This document shows positions 53,143-61,609 of a stretch of DNA of 64,000 bases, in pieces (within the stretch, counting starts at the first letter, position 1; every line of letters starts with the position of its first letter). Under the pieces are notes generated by a model. It did not search any database. It was not told the DNA's origin and saw nothing but the letters and a program-made list of their open reading frames with translations. Made by a program: the position numbers and the translations under genes. The DNA comes from Marinobacter vinifirmus (GTDB lineage Bacteria; Pseudomonadota; Gammaproteobacteria; Pseudomonadales; Oleiphilaceae): positions 186,001-250,000 of the forward strand of contig NZ_NEFY01000002.1 of assembly GCF_002258215.1 (NCBI RefSeq). The letters are read 5' to 3'.

Positions 53143-55046
53143 GCCAGCAGGTCCTCGTGTTCGACGGAAATTCGCAGCTCGCCGGCAGCCAGTTGCTGTT
53201 TGCGGGTGTGGAGCCAGCGGTTGATTTCTGCCCCTGCCGAAAGCTGTTGTTCGGTCGCTGCCCGGGCCCAGCCCGTCATTAACAAAAGCGCCAGGTCCTG
53301 CTCGCCCGAATCCAGCTGCCAGGGGCTGGGCGCTACAGACACCTGGTAGCCAGTGGCCACCAGCAAGGCCCGCAGCCGGCGGGTGGCATCTGGCCCCAGT
53401 GCGGCACCGGTGCCCTTCTCGCCATGTTGATGCTGGTTGACCAGCGCCCGGAGCCTGTCGTCTGACGGGTGTTCAGGTGAAAGCTCAAAGCGCCCACTGT
53501 AGCTGAGCACAACATGAACAGCCGCATTGCGGGCAACCACGGCACGTACCAAAGCCTGCAACCATTCGTCACTGACCAGGTCAATCAATGCCGAAGCACA
53601 GACCAGGTCAGCATCTGCCGGCAGCTCATCCTGCATATTGCCTGCCGACAGGCTTTCTGTCCTTAAGCTTACCGATACGCCGGTACCCTGAACCCGCTCC
53701 GCCGCGGTGCCGGCCAGGCTGCCGTCGGGCTCGATAAGGGCCCAGTGCTGCGGCCCGGGCAGGCGGGGCGCAAGGTACACTGGGTTCGACCCCCGGCCAG
53801 TACCAACATCCACCAGTTGAAGGGGCCTGACGGTGTCCCGGGTGCGCTGATAACGATACTGGCGAACCTGTAGCCAGGCCGCCAGCTGGCCTGTGAGTTT
53901 CGGGTTTCTTGCCCGGTGATCCGCCGGCTCCCTCGCCCGCAGCCAGTGATCATCAAAGCGAGCAGGATCTGCATTTTGTTCGCTCTCAAGGCCAGCCAGG
54001 AAGTCCCCGGCGGTGTCTCGCCAGCGCCGTATCCTGGCCCGGCTTTCACGGGCTCCGGCTCTCAGGCGCGCCAGTTCGTCGGGATTCTCAAGCAACCCCG
54101 CCAGAGCCTGCCCAAGTGCTGCAACGTCACCCGCCGGATACAGCTGCACACCCGAACGGGCACCGGTTTCCCTCAGTGCGCCACCATCGGAGCTGAGCAC
54201 TGGCAGGCCGCAGGTCAGGGCCTCATCCACCACCATGCCATAACCTTCATACTCCGAGGGCAGCACAAACAGGTCTGCCTGCTGATAGGCATTCCACAGC
54301 CCGGTTTCCGAGACCTCACCGGTCAGGCGAATACAACCGGCCAACCCTGATGCATGTACCTGCGCCTTCACATCCGCCGAATACATCGAATCTCTCTGAT
54401 CGCTGCCAAGCAGGGTACAAAACCAGGCATCCGTTGCCTGCTCAGCCAGCGCCTGCACCAACTGGTGCTGGGCCTTGCGCCGGGACAAATGCCCCACACA
54501 CAGGATCTGCACAGGATTTGATGGATCTCGGGCTGGCTCTGAGCATGTCGACAGAGCAAAGAATTCGTCATCCACGGCCGGCAAAGCTGCAGTGACCGAG
54601 GCGGCTGGAGCCCCATAATGAGCCAGCCTGCGGGCCGTATAATAGCTGGTGGTGAACACCTTGCAAACGCAGGCGAGAGCGCGCGTCTCGGCATCTTTCA
54701 GCCAGGCTTGTTCGGCGGCTGACAGCCCGCTTTCGTCTGCCAGTGGGTGATGTACCAGCGCCATCAGCTTCAAACGCTTCCGGTGGCGCTCCAGCACCTC
54801 GGGCATTCCACCCATCGCCAAGCCGTCCAGAACAACGGATGCGCCCTCTGGCAACGCTTTCAAATAGCGGTCCATGGCATTGATGGCTGTGCCATCCGGC
54901 CGGGGGAACTCGCCCTCCAGCCCATCAAGGTGAACCTTCAACCCTGTGTCTGCCAGGGCCTCAGCAAGTTTGCGTACATACCGGTAGCCCCCGGTGTTCT
55001 GTTGAGGGTCTCCGGGCACCACAAACCAGAGTTCAGATACCGGCAT
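53127..55046 (-). CDS. Glycosyltransferase-methyltransferase fusion
   Basis: 639 residues from the ATG at 55046 (the longer frame begins with TTG at 55064). Residues ~1-335 are a GT4 enzyme: G-G-Y-R-Y-V-R-K-L near the start, V-L-C/I-L-C-V-G-H-L-S-R-R-K-A, L-P-S-E-Y-E-G-Y-G-M-V-V-D-E-A (E-x7-E), and G-L-P-V-L-S. Residues ~400-560 carry a class I SAM-binding site, L-V-D-V-G-T-G-R-G-S-N-P, with A-L-I-E-P-D-G-S as the second motif. A single polypeptide may thus transfer a sugar and methylate it or its acceptor. It sits between the LPG-type gene and the QueD-like gene, overlapping both. Substrates unknown. Confidence 0.88.
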   Translation of the reverse strand: MPVSELWFVVPGDPQQNTGGYRYVRKLAEALADTGLKVHLDGLEGEFPRPDGTAINAMDRYLKALPEGASVVLDGLAMGGMPEVLERHRKRLKLMALVHHPLADESGLSAAEQAWLKDAETRALACVCKVFTTSYYTARRLAHYGAPAASVTAALPAVDDEFFALSTCSEPARDPSNPVQILCVGHLSRRKAQHQLVQALAEQATDAWFCTLLGSDQRDSMYSADVKAQVHASGLAGCIRLTGEVSETGLWNAYQQADLFVLPSEYEGYGMVVDEALTCGLPVLSSDGGALRETGARSGVQLYPAGDVAALGQALAGLLENPDELARLRAGARESRARIRRWRDTAGDFLAGLESEQNADPARFDDHWLRAREPADHRARNPKLTGQLAAWLQVRQYRYQRTRDTVRPLQLVDVGTGRGSNPVYLAPRLPGPQHWALIEPDGSLAGTAAERVQGTGVSVSLRTESLSAGNMQDELPADADLVCASALIDLVSDEWLQALVRAVVARNAAVHVVLSYSGRFELSPEHPSDDRLRALVNQHQHGEKGTGAALGPDATRRLRALLVATGYQVSVAPSPWQLDSGEQDLALLLMTGWARAATEQQLSAGAEINRWLHTRKQQLAAGELRISVEHEDLLAWPPA

Positions 55047-55431
55047 GGTAGCTGGCCCAGGCAATATGGGATTCGCCCAGGGTTACTTTCAGGCTGACCA
55101 CACCCTTACCGTCTTCGCCCAACCGGCCGGCATGGATGGCTGCGGCCATGCGATCAAACACCACCTTGGCCATGAACTCGGTGGTAGTGTTGCGTCCGGC
55201 AAATTCGGGCAAGTCGTCCAGGTTCTTCATGTTAAATTCAGAAAGCACTTCTTTGAGCAGTTCTGAAGCCTGGCCGATGTCGACAATCAGGTCATTGCTG
55301 TCGAGCACATGGCGCTCGAAGGTGACGTCTATCACATAGGTGGCACCGTGCAGCCCCTGGGCCGGGCCGAAAATATCTCCGTTAAAGCTGTGGGCGATCA
55401 TCATGTGATCGCGAACGGTCAAACTGAACAT
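55033..55431 (-). CDS. QueD/PTPS-family protein with altered active site
   Basis: 132 residues, about the size of QueD. A His is kept at A-H-S-F (~residue 14) and at G-L-H-G-A-T-Y (~28), but the third zinc ligand expected in the H-G-H motif is Ala (H-G-A). The catalytic Cys that precedes it in QueD/PTPS is not present (P-A-Q-G-L-H). The substrate-anchoring region survives: T-T-T-E-F-M-A and L-G-E-S-H-I-A. It may bind a pterin without the usual chemistry, or do a different reaction with two His. It overlaps the glycosyltransferase fusion by 14 bases and follows the dehydrogenase gene by 12 bases. Confidence 0.82.
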   Translation of the reverse strand: MFSLTVRDHMMIAHSFNGDIFGPAQGLHGATYVIDVTFERHVLDSNDLIVDIGQASELLKEVLSEFNMKNLDDLPEFAGRNTTTEFMAKVVFDRMAAAIHAGRLGEDGKGVVSLKVTLGESHIAWASYHAGI

Positions 55432-55443
55432 CTGGATTTCCTT

Positions 55444-56424
55444 TTAGTAAACAATACGATGGCAAAGTGCATCGGCACCGGGCCTGAGTATATCGGCCGC
55501 CACCTTTGGAAGCGCTTCAAAACGCGACTCACCGCTGATCAGAACATCCAGCTCCGGGGCAGCCAATAACTCGAGGACCAGCGCCAGCCGCCTGCGATGA
55601 TCCCAGCGCGGGCGCCGTTCCACGGGCAGCTGGCCAACCTGGCTGGATTTCAGCGTCAGGCGCCCGGGATGGAAGGCCTGCCCCAAGGGTACCTGAACGG
55701 GCTGGTCTCCATACCAGCTGAGTTCAATTACCCGTGCTTCTGCCCCCGCCAGGGCCAATGCCGTCGCCAACCCCGCAGGTTGGCCGGACGCGTGAATCAC
55801 AAGGTCACAGTCGGCAATATCCGGTTCAGTGGAGAAAGCAAAGCCCAGCCGTTCGGCCACTGCCTGCCGTTGCCCGTTCGGGTCGATGGCCAGCAGTTCC
55901 ACACCGGGAATCCGGCTAACCAACCATGCTACCAGCAGCCCCACCACACCCAAGCCAACCACCGCAATGCGATCCCCGACCGCCGGCTGGGCATCCCAAA
56001 CGCCGTTGACTGCTGTTTCCATGTTGGCGGCCAGTATCGCCCTGGCCGGTGGCACAGCGGCAGGCAGCGGAATAACAGCCTCGGCCGGCACAGAATAACG
56101 CCGCTGATGCGGGTAGAGGCAGAACACCCGTTGGCCTTGCAAATCGGCTGGCCCGTTCAGCACCTCGCCAACACTGGCGTAGCCATACTTCACCGGCCCG
56201 GGAAAATCCCCTTCCTGAAACGGCGCCCGCATACGCTGGTGCTCGGTGACCGGCACCCGCTGGTTGTACACCAGAGATTCAGTCCCCCGGCTGATCGCCG
56301 AATAAAGGGCCTGAACCACCACCTGCCCGGAGCCTGGTTGAGAGCGCTCCGGCTCCGGAGCCGGCCGGAGTTCCGATGCCTGAAACCCGGTTATCCAGAA
56401 GGCTTCGTTCTTATTTAGTTGCAT
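55444..56424 (-). CDS. Zinc-independent MDR dehydrogenase (BchC-like)
   Basis: 326 residues. GroES-like N-terminal domain with A-L-Y-S-A-I-S-R-G-T-E-S-L (the S-R-G-T-E motif of BchC-type enzymes, replacing the catalytic zinc Cys of alcohol dehydrogenases) and a Rossmann domain with A-V-V-G-L-G-V-V-G-L-L-V and A-I-D-P-N. So an NAD(P)-dependent dehydrogenase/reductase acting on a hydroxyl or carbonyl of an unknown substrate, probably without catalytic zinc. It starts the leftward part of the cluster; the CDP-alcohol gene lies on the other side, divergently, 111 bases away. Confidence 0.85.
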   Translation of the reverse strand: MQLNKNEAFWITGFQASELRPAPEPERSQPGSGQVVVQALYSAISRGTESLVYNQRVPVTEHQRMRAPFQEGDFPGPVKYGYASVGEVLNGPADLQGQRVFCLYPHQRRYSVPAEAVIPLPAAVPPARAILAANMETAVNGVWDAQPAVGDRIAVVGLGVVGLLVAWLVSRIPGVELLAIDPNGQRQAVAERLGFAFSTEPDIADCDLVIHASGQPAGLATALALAGAEARVIELSWYGDQPVQVPLGQAFHPGRLTLKSSQVGQLPVERRPRWDHRRRLALVLELLAAPELDVLISGESRFEALPKVAADILRPGADALCHRIVY

Positions 56425-56535
56425 GAAGAGTCCATTTTCTGATTGGCTGCGTACGCAAAAACAGTATCCCCAAACTATAGTTACAAAACGGGGCCTTGCT
56501 CACGCCACTTACAGGCTATACGGACGCAACGGTGT

Positions 56536-57279
56536 ATGGATTCCATCAGCACCACAACCACGCCCACATCCACCACAGCGAAAGACCTCGTTGTTGGGGG
56601 CTTCACACTTTTTGTGTTGGCATTAGCCCTGCAACTGGCATTCAGCCTGCCCGCCGGCTTTCTTGCTCTCAGTGCTGTGCTGTATGCAGTCCAGGGCGCA
56701 CTGATTCTTCGTTACTGGCCGGGGCGAAAGCCTTTTGGGTGGGCCAATCGGGCTACCCTCGCCCGTTCGGTTATTGTACTGGCACTGATCGCCTGGGCAC
56801 CCTATCTCGGCGGGCAGCCGGCTCCGGCGTTGTGGACCTACGCACTGCTCAGCCTGGGAGCCCTGATTCTGGATGGCGTGGATGGCAAAGTCGCCCGCGC
56901 CACTGGCAGCCACAGCGAATTCGGTGCCCGTTTTGATATGGAACTCGACGCGCTGTTTATCCTCGGGCTGTGCCTTGCCGTACTGGCACTCGATAAAGCC
57001 GGCACCTGGGGGTTGGCCCTCGGCCTTATGCGCTATGCCTTTATCGCCGCCAGCCTTGGCTTTGCCTGGCTCAACGCCAACCTGCCAGACAGTTTTCGCC
57101 GCAAAACGGTTTGTGTCTGGCAGGTAGTTACCCTGATGGTCGCTGTTATTCCCATCATTCCACCGGTTTTTGCCAGCCTCACCCTCGGGCTTGCGCTTGT
57201 GCTGCTTGCCTGGTCGTTTTTTGTGGACGTTCGCTGGCTCTATCAACGGAGACACAACCATGACTCTGCCAAACCTTAA
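56536..57279 (+). CDS. CDP-alcohol phosphatidyltransferase family protein
   Basis: 247 residues from the ATG at 56536; an earlier frame start at 56443 has no better ribosome site. The catalytic motif is complete: D-G-V-D-G-K-V-A-R-(8 residues)-G-A-R-F-D-M-E-L-D (residues ~114-137), with six to seven membrane spans around it. The enzyme class moves an alcohol onto CDP-diacylglycerol or uses a CDP-activated alcohol. Here the head group is unknown and may come from the neighbouring genes. The YceI gene overlaps its end by 20 bases. Confidence 0.9.
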   Translation: MDSISTTTTPTSTTAKDLVVGGFTLFVLALALQLAFSLPAGFLALSAVLYAVQGALILRYWPGRKPFGWANRATLARSVIVLALIAWAPYLGGQPAPALWTYALLSLGALILDGVDGKVARATGSHSEFGARFDMELDALFILGLCLAVLALDKAGTWGLALGLMRYAFIAASLGFAWLNANLPDSFRRKTVCVWQVVTLMVAVIPIIPPVFASLTLGLALVLLAWSFFVDVRWLYQRRHNHDSAKP

Positions 57280-57862
57280 AGCAATCACCGCCTCTGCCCT
57301 TCTGCTCCTGCCGCTGGCCCTGCAAGCGGCGCCCGCTAAATTTGTGGTGGATGAAGAGCATTTCTCCATGAGTTTCGAAATCATGCACGTGGGCTATGCC
57401 CCGGTTATGGGCATGTTCCGGGACATTGAAGGAGAGTTTGAATACGACGAGGAAACCGGAGAGCTCAGCTCAGGCAAACTGATGTTCAAAGCCGCCAGCG
57501 TGTTCACCAACCACGAAAAACGTGATGACCACGTGCGTAACAAGGATTTCCTGAACGCCGGAGCTCATCCCGAGATCACCTTTGTGGTCACCGGTTTTGA
57601 AAAAACCGGAGACAACACCGGCACCGTAACCGGCGACCTGACCCTCCTGGGCCAGACCCGCCCCGTGGATGTAGACGTAACCCTGAACAAATCGGCGGAG
57701 TACCCCTTCGGCCATGAGGAGTACACGCTGGGCATCAGCGCCGAAACCGTCATCAAGCGCAGCGACTGGGGTATGACCTACGGCGTCGACAACGGCATGG
57801 TGGGCGATGAAGTAACGCTCCGGTTCGGTTTTGAAGCTATTAAAGACGGTGGCTGGTTTTGA
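57260..57862 (+). CDS. YceI-family periplasmic lipid-binding protein
   Basis: 200 residues from the ATG at 57260 (ACGGAG upstream). Signal peptide M-T-L-P-N-L-K-A-I-T-A, cleavage after L-Q-A. The lipocalin-like YceI fold is shown by F-V-V-D-E-E-H-F-S-M-S-F-E-I-M-H-V-G, K-D-F-L-N-A-G-A-H-P-E-I-T-F, and the final I-K-R-S-D-W-G-M-T-Y-G-V-D. YceI proteins bind long isoprenoid or amphiphilic lipids. Co-translation with the CDP-alcohol transferase suggests it handles the lipid product or its carrier. No promoter or terminator is evident in the 101 bases before the next gene. Confidence 0.92.
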   Translation: MTLPNLKAITASALLLLPLALQAAPAKFVVDEEHFSMSFEIMHVGYAPVMGMFRDIEGEFEYDEETGELSSGKLMFKAASVFTNHEKRDDHVRNKDFLNAGAHPEITFVVTGFEKTGDNTGTVTGDLTLLGQTRPVDVDVTLNKSAEYPFGHEEYTLGISAETVIKRSDWGMTYGVDNGMVGDEVTLRFGFEAIKDGGWF

Positions 57863-57963
57863 TCATTGTGCGAATTGCTACCCCTCGGTTTTCGCTGCTT
57901 TATTTTTTAGTACCCTAACGATAGATTGATCAACCTTTCCCATACAGCTGGCCTGGTTCGATC

Positions 57964-58923
57964 ATGTCTGACGCCCACAAATCCGATCTGCTGCTTGTTG
58001 TCGTTACTCTGTTCGCAGCATTCGGCTGGATGTTCTCCAAAGAAGCGGTGCTGATGATGCCACCGTTAATGTTTATGGCAGCCCGGTTTCTGATAGCAGG
58101 CAGTGTGCTGGCCCTTATCGCCCTGCCGTCACTCCTGCGACTGAGCGCAGACCAGCTTGGCCGCGCCGTTGGCGTGGGCGCCGTGTTCGGCATCGCGATG
58201 ACTTGCTGGATTATGGGCCTGTTCCACGCCGAGAGCATGGGCGAAGGTGCCTTTCTGACCAGCCTGGGTGTGGTGATTGTGCCGGTACTGGCGCGACTGG
58301 TATTTGGCGAACCACAACCCATCAGCACCTGGCTGGCCATCCCCATCGCCGTCTCCGGCCTGGCATTGCTTTCCCTGGAAAACGGCTTCCGGCCAGACCC
58401 CGGGCAACTCTATTTCGTGGCCGCAGCGTTCATCTTCGCGTTGTATTTCACCCTGAATACCCGGGCCGCCAACCAGCGCACCGTGGTTAACAAGCGCGGC
58501 GAAACCATCCAGAAACAAAAGGTACCGGCATTACCGCTAACGGCCATGGCGTTGCTGACCGTGGGATTGGTTACCCTGGCTGAATCCGCCATCAGCGAGC
58601 CCTGGGCGCCCACCCTGACCAACCCGCCCCCCATGCTTTATGTATGGGTACTGGCCAGCGCAGTCGTCGCCACTGCGGGGCGCTTTCTGCTGCAAACCTA
58701 TGCCCAGAGCCTTTCGATACACAGCCACGGAGTGGTGATACTGGTACTGGAACCGGTGTGGGTAGCACTGTTCGCCACCGCCTGGTTTGGCGAAAGCATG
58801 ACCGCCCTGCAAATGGCCGGTTGCGGCCTGATCTTCGCAGCACTGCTGGTGAACCGCTGGAGCGCCCTGAGCCGCGCCATCAAAGGCCTGCTGAAAGCCA
58901 AAAATCAGCCTCAAAGAGGTTGA
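57964..58923 (+). CDS. DMT-superfamily (EamA) permease
   Basis: 319 residues with ten membrane spans in two EamA halves (first half to ~145, second from ~165). Each half ends with the typical loop before its last helix (F-G-E-P-Q-P-I-S-T-W-L-A; F-G-E-S-M-T-A-L-Q-M-A-G). Probable metabolite exporter or uptake permease of unknown substrate. It is not overlapped with the YceI gene, so it may be a separate unit. Its stop codon overlaps the -35 box of the tRNA promoter. Confidence 0.9.
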   Translation: MSDAHKSDLLLVVVTLFAAFGWMFSKEAVLMMPPLMFMAARFLIAGSVLALIALPSLLRLSADQLGRAVGVGAVFGIAMTCWIMGLFHAESMGEGAFLTSLGVVIVPVLARLVFGEPQPISTWLAIPIAVSGLALLSLENGFRPDPGQLYFVAAAFIFALYFTLNTRAANQRTVVNKRGETIQKQKVPALPLTAMALLTVGLVTLAESAISEPWAPTLTNPPPMLYVWVLASAVVATAGRFLLQTYAQSLSIHSHGVVILVLEPVWVALFATAWFGESMTALQMAGCGLIFAALLVNRWSALSRAIKGLLKAKNQPQRG

Positions 58924-58948
58924 CCAACCCCCGCGAAATCCGTATATT
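58920..58948 (+). promoter_or_regulatory. Sigma-70 promoter of tRNA-Val
   Basis: TTGACC (58920-58925), a 17-base spacer and TATATT (58943-58948) form a strong promoter. It begins inside the stop codon of the permease gene, and transcription should start about 12 bases before the tRNA. Confidence 0.8.
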
Positions 58949-58966
58949 TCGTCTCCGTTGCGAGAC

Positions 58967-59043
<77 letters not shown>

Positions 59044-59056
59044 GTCTTGCCTGAAA

Positions 59057-59097
59057 AGTCAGTCACTTACGATTCCCGTAAGCACTGGCTTTTTTTG
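59057..59097 (+). terminator. Rho-independent terminator of tRNA-Val
   Basis: A long two-part stem (AGTCAGT with ACTGGCT, and CTTACG with CGTAAG) is followed by a run of seven T. It lies 14 bases after the tRNA end. Confidence 0.9.
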
Positions 59098-59139
59098 TTT
59101 CTGCAGCAACTCCCCGGCTTGGTCACCAAAAAGTAAACA

Positions 59140-60084
59140 TCACCCCTTCCTGTGTTCATAGGTGGCATTCAACCTTCCCGCAAGATAGTCCGAACAGGTG
59201 ATCGGCTCATATTTGGGCGCTTCGTTCGGCTTTACATCCCGGGGGTCCACCACCGCATCCGGGTCCACTTCCAGAAAGAAGGCCACTGAATAGCGTTCCC
59301 GCTCTGGCGCCTTCACCCTGTGTGGTGTCGAAAGATAGGTATCGTTGGTCCAGCGCATCAGGCAATCACCAATGTTACAGACAAACGCGCCTGGAACATG
59401 GGGAGCATCCAGCCACTGCCCTTGCCGGCTGCGCACCTGAAGACCCGCTACACCGTCCGTCGCCAGAATGGTGATGTTGCCATAATCGGTGTGGGTGCCT
59501 GCCCCCGCATCTTCCCGCGCGTTCGCATCCGTACAGGGCGGATAGCGCAGCATTCTCAGGGTTGCAATTGGCTGCTTCAGGTGGGGTTGGAAAAAGTCTT
59601 CGGGCAGGCCGAGATCCAGGCTGAAACCGCGATGGATTAATCGGCCAAGCTCCAGACATTCCGCAAAGTAATCCAGTGCCCCGGCCCTCCAGCCCTCAAT
59701 CGGTGGCCAGAAATTAACACCCCGGAACGGCTTTCCTACCAGTACATCCGGGTGATCTTCAGGGAAATCAGTGCCTATATTAAAGGCCTCTTTCCGGTCT
59801 GCGCCGGCTTGCGGGTTCAATCTTTCATCCGCCAGCGCCACATAGCCGCGATTGTGTGGCGACCGCTTGATCGACATCTGCTGCTTCTGCTCGGCTGGCA
59901 ACTGGAATAACTGCCTGGCCAGATCAAATACGCCCTCACAGACCTCCGCCGGGATGCCGTGGTCACTGACGTAAAAAAAGCCGATATCCCTGCAGGCCCG
60001 CCCCAATTCCGCCGCCGTTGCCTGGCGCTCATCCAGATCAGGGCTGCGCAAACCTTGTAGTGAAATCACAGGTAACTCATTCAT
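59140..60084 (-). CDS. Isopenicillin-N-synthase-like 2-oxoglutarate/Fe(II) oxygenase
   Basis: 314 residues. N-terminal DIOX_N region (residues ~8-120: D-I-G-F-F-Y-V-S-D-H-G-I-P) and catalytic double-stranded helix with G-T-H-T-D-Y-G-N-I-T-I-L (H-x-D iron ligands, about residue 192) and S-T-P-H-R-V (third His) plus the R-x-S substrate pair (E-R-Y-S-V-A-F-F). It is the last gene of the ureide operon, overlapping ureidoglycolate lyase by 4 bases, so a role in purine or ureide breakdown is suggested; its substrate is unknown. Confidence 0.88.
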   Translation of the reverse strand: MNELPVISLQGLRSPDLDERQATAAELGRACRDIGFFYVSDHGIPAEVCEGVFDLARQLFQLPAEQKQQMSIKRSPHNRGYVALADERLNPQAGADRKEAFNIGTDFPEDHPDVLVGKPFRGVNFWPPIEGWRAGALDYFAECLELGRLIHRGFSLDLGLPEDFFQPHLKQPIATLRMLRYPPCTDANAREDAGAGTHTDYGNITILATDGVAGLQVRSRQGQWLDAPHVPGAFVCNIGDCLMRWTNDTYLSTPHRVKAPERERYSVAFFLEVDPDAVVDPRDVKPNEAPKYEPITCSDYLAGRLNATYEHRKG

Positions 60085-60590
60085 GAACCTTCCTCAGGCA
60101 AAACCGGTTGTATGGGGGTGTTCAGCAGCACTTCGTCGCAGTTAACGCCCGGGCCGGCGCGATCCACCACCAGGTAATCGGAGTCAGCCGCCAGCGGCAG
60201 TAGCGGCGCGTGCCAGGTGCCCGGCCGGTAGTTCACGCCTTGCCCGCCCCTGGCCCAAAAAGCCCGAACCTCCGTTTCATTAAAGTCGCCGGGGGGCGCC
60301 ACCACCGCCAGGAAATCTCCACCGTTCATTGGCACAAATGCCTGGCTCCCGAGGGGGTGTCGTTCCATCATGTGGATTTCCAGCGGTAAAAGCGGCTGGC
60401 CCCGGAAAATGGAGAGAATGGCCCGGGCGCCATGGCCCAGGCACTCTATACCCGCCAGCCGATGGAAACGCTCGGTGCGCCCCTGATTGATCAACAAAGG
60501 TGCCGGGCCGTGAGTGTCAATGACATCACCGAAGGGCTCAAAAGCTTCGCGGGTGAGCCGCTCAACCGCTATTCGTCGTAACACGCTCAC
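60081..60590 (-). CDS. allA: Ureidoglycolate lyase AllA
   Basis: 169 residues, normal length. The signature segments F-E-P-F-G-D-V-I near the start, L-E-I-H-M-M-E-R-H-P-L-G-S-Q-A-F-V-P and G-V-N-Y-R-P-G-T-W-H-A-P-L (metal-type cupin strand) are present. It splits ureidoglycolate into glyoxylate and urea, the step after allantoicase. It overlaps both neighbours by 4 bases. Confidence 0.94.
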   Translation of the reverse strand: MSVLRRIAVERLTREAFEPFGDVIDTHGPAPLLINQGRTERFHRLAGIECLGHGARAILSIFRGQPLLPLEIHMMERHPLGSQAFVPMNGGDFLAVVAPPGDFNETEVRAFWARGGQGVNYRPGTWHAPLLPLAADSDYLVVDRAGPGVNCDEVLLNTPIQPVLPEEGS

Positions 60591-61609
60591 AAAACCGGCT
60601 TCCCGAATAACCTCACCCGACTCACCCCGCCATCAGGAATCATGTTGAAGCGGATGTGGGTAATGGCTCCAAGTTCCTTGAGGTCCGTGAATTTAAGTAT
60701 GGCGTCGGCCTCAAGGGGTTGGGGCTCCAGCAAGGTCGGCCAGAACATGCTCTGGGTGATCAGCGACGCCGCCGTGCCCTCCCCGGCTTCCACACAGGCT
60801 GCCTGTACCGAGCAGGCGGCCGGAAAGTTGCCTTTGAAGTGAGCTGTATCTACCTCGAGGCTTTCCGCAATGCCTTTGTGGCCGAGGGCCAGAATGCACC
60901 AGTCGTTGCCTGGCTCTCTCCTACGCCGTGTTTCCCAGCCGTCGCCCATATTGATGCCCCGCCCGGGGCGCAGCAGCTTTCGGGGTTCACCATAGTGGGC
61001 GTCGCTCCAGGCCACCTGGTCAGCACCGCATTCCAGCGCCAGCAAGTTGATGGATTGGTTGGGGGCTGCCCGGCGCCAGTCCATCCAGGGCCTGCCATAA
61101 ACCCGCAGGCGCGCAAGCCCACCATCCGGGTAGATGTGCAAACGCACGTGGGTCCAGGGCTGGTCAGAAGTGATGGCGCAGAACCGATGATCGTTGCCGG
61201 CAAGCTCGGTAGCCGGCACCAGGGGAATCCACTCGCTGTTGCCATCAGGCACAGCTGCAGGGCTGTAACAGGCTTCCAGTGATGCCGCCGGTGGGAAGTT
61301 GCCGGTAAAGAAACTGGTATCAAAGTCCACGCCGGTCAGTACCCCCGGCATGGCCAGCCGCACAATGCACCAGTCATGGCCGGTGGTCCGGCGCCGGCGG
61401 GTTTCCCAGCCGTCCATCCACTTGCCGTGGTCATCGTAGCGATCGGGGTAGAAAGCGGCCGGCCCAGGTGCCAGCATTCGCGCCCGGGGTGCAAAAAACT
61501 CGTCGGTGACTTCCAGAACTTCGGCCCCCAGAGAACTGTCCGCCAGGTTCAGGCCCTGCCGGGCAAACTCCGGGCCTTCCGGTACCGGGGCAATCACTAT
61601 ATCAGTCAT
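60587..61609 (-). CDS. alc: Allantoicase
   Basis: 340 residues from the ATG at 61609; the longer frame begins with TTG. Two repeats of the allantoicase domain are clear: each has G-W-E-T-R-R-R-R/E followed by D-W-C-I and a G-N-F-P-P/A-A-x-S segment (first ~residues 65-105, second ~225-270). It hydrolyses allantoate to ureidoglycolate and urea. It overlaps puuE by 8 bases and allA by 4. Confidence 0.96.
   Translation of the reverse strand: MTDIVIAPVPEGPEFARQGLNLADSSLGAEVLEVTDEFFAPRARMLAPGPAAFYPDRYDDHGKWMDGWETRRRRTTGHDWCIVRLAMPGVLTGVDFDTSFFTGNFPPAASLEACYSPAAVPDGNSEWIPLVPATELAGNDHRFCAITSDQPWTHVRLHIYPDGGLARLRVYGRPWMDWRRAAPNQSINLLALECGADQVAWSDAHYGEPRKLLRPGRGINMGDGWETRRRREPGNDWCILALGHKGIAESLEVDTAHFKGNFPAACSVQAACVEAGEGTAASLITQSMFWPTLLEPQPLEADAILKFTDLKELGAITHIRFNMIPDGGVSRVRLFGKPVL

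Noticed and set aside
59057..59097. Attachment site or integrated element at tRNA-Val.
   Set aside because: No integrase or repeat of the tRNA 3' end was found nearby; the sequence after the tRNA is an ordinary terminator.
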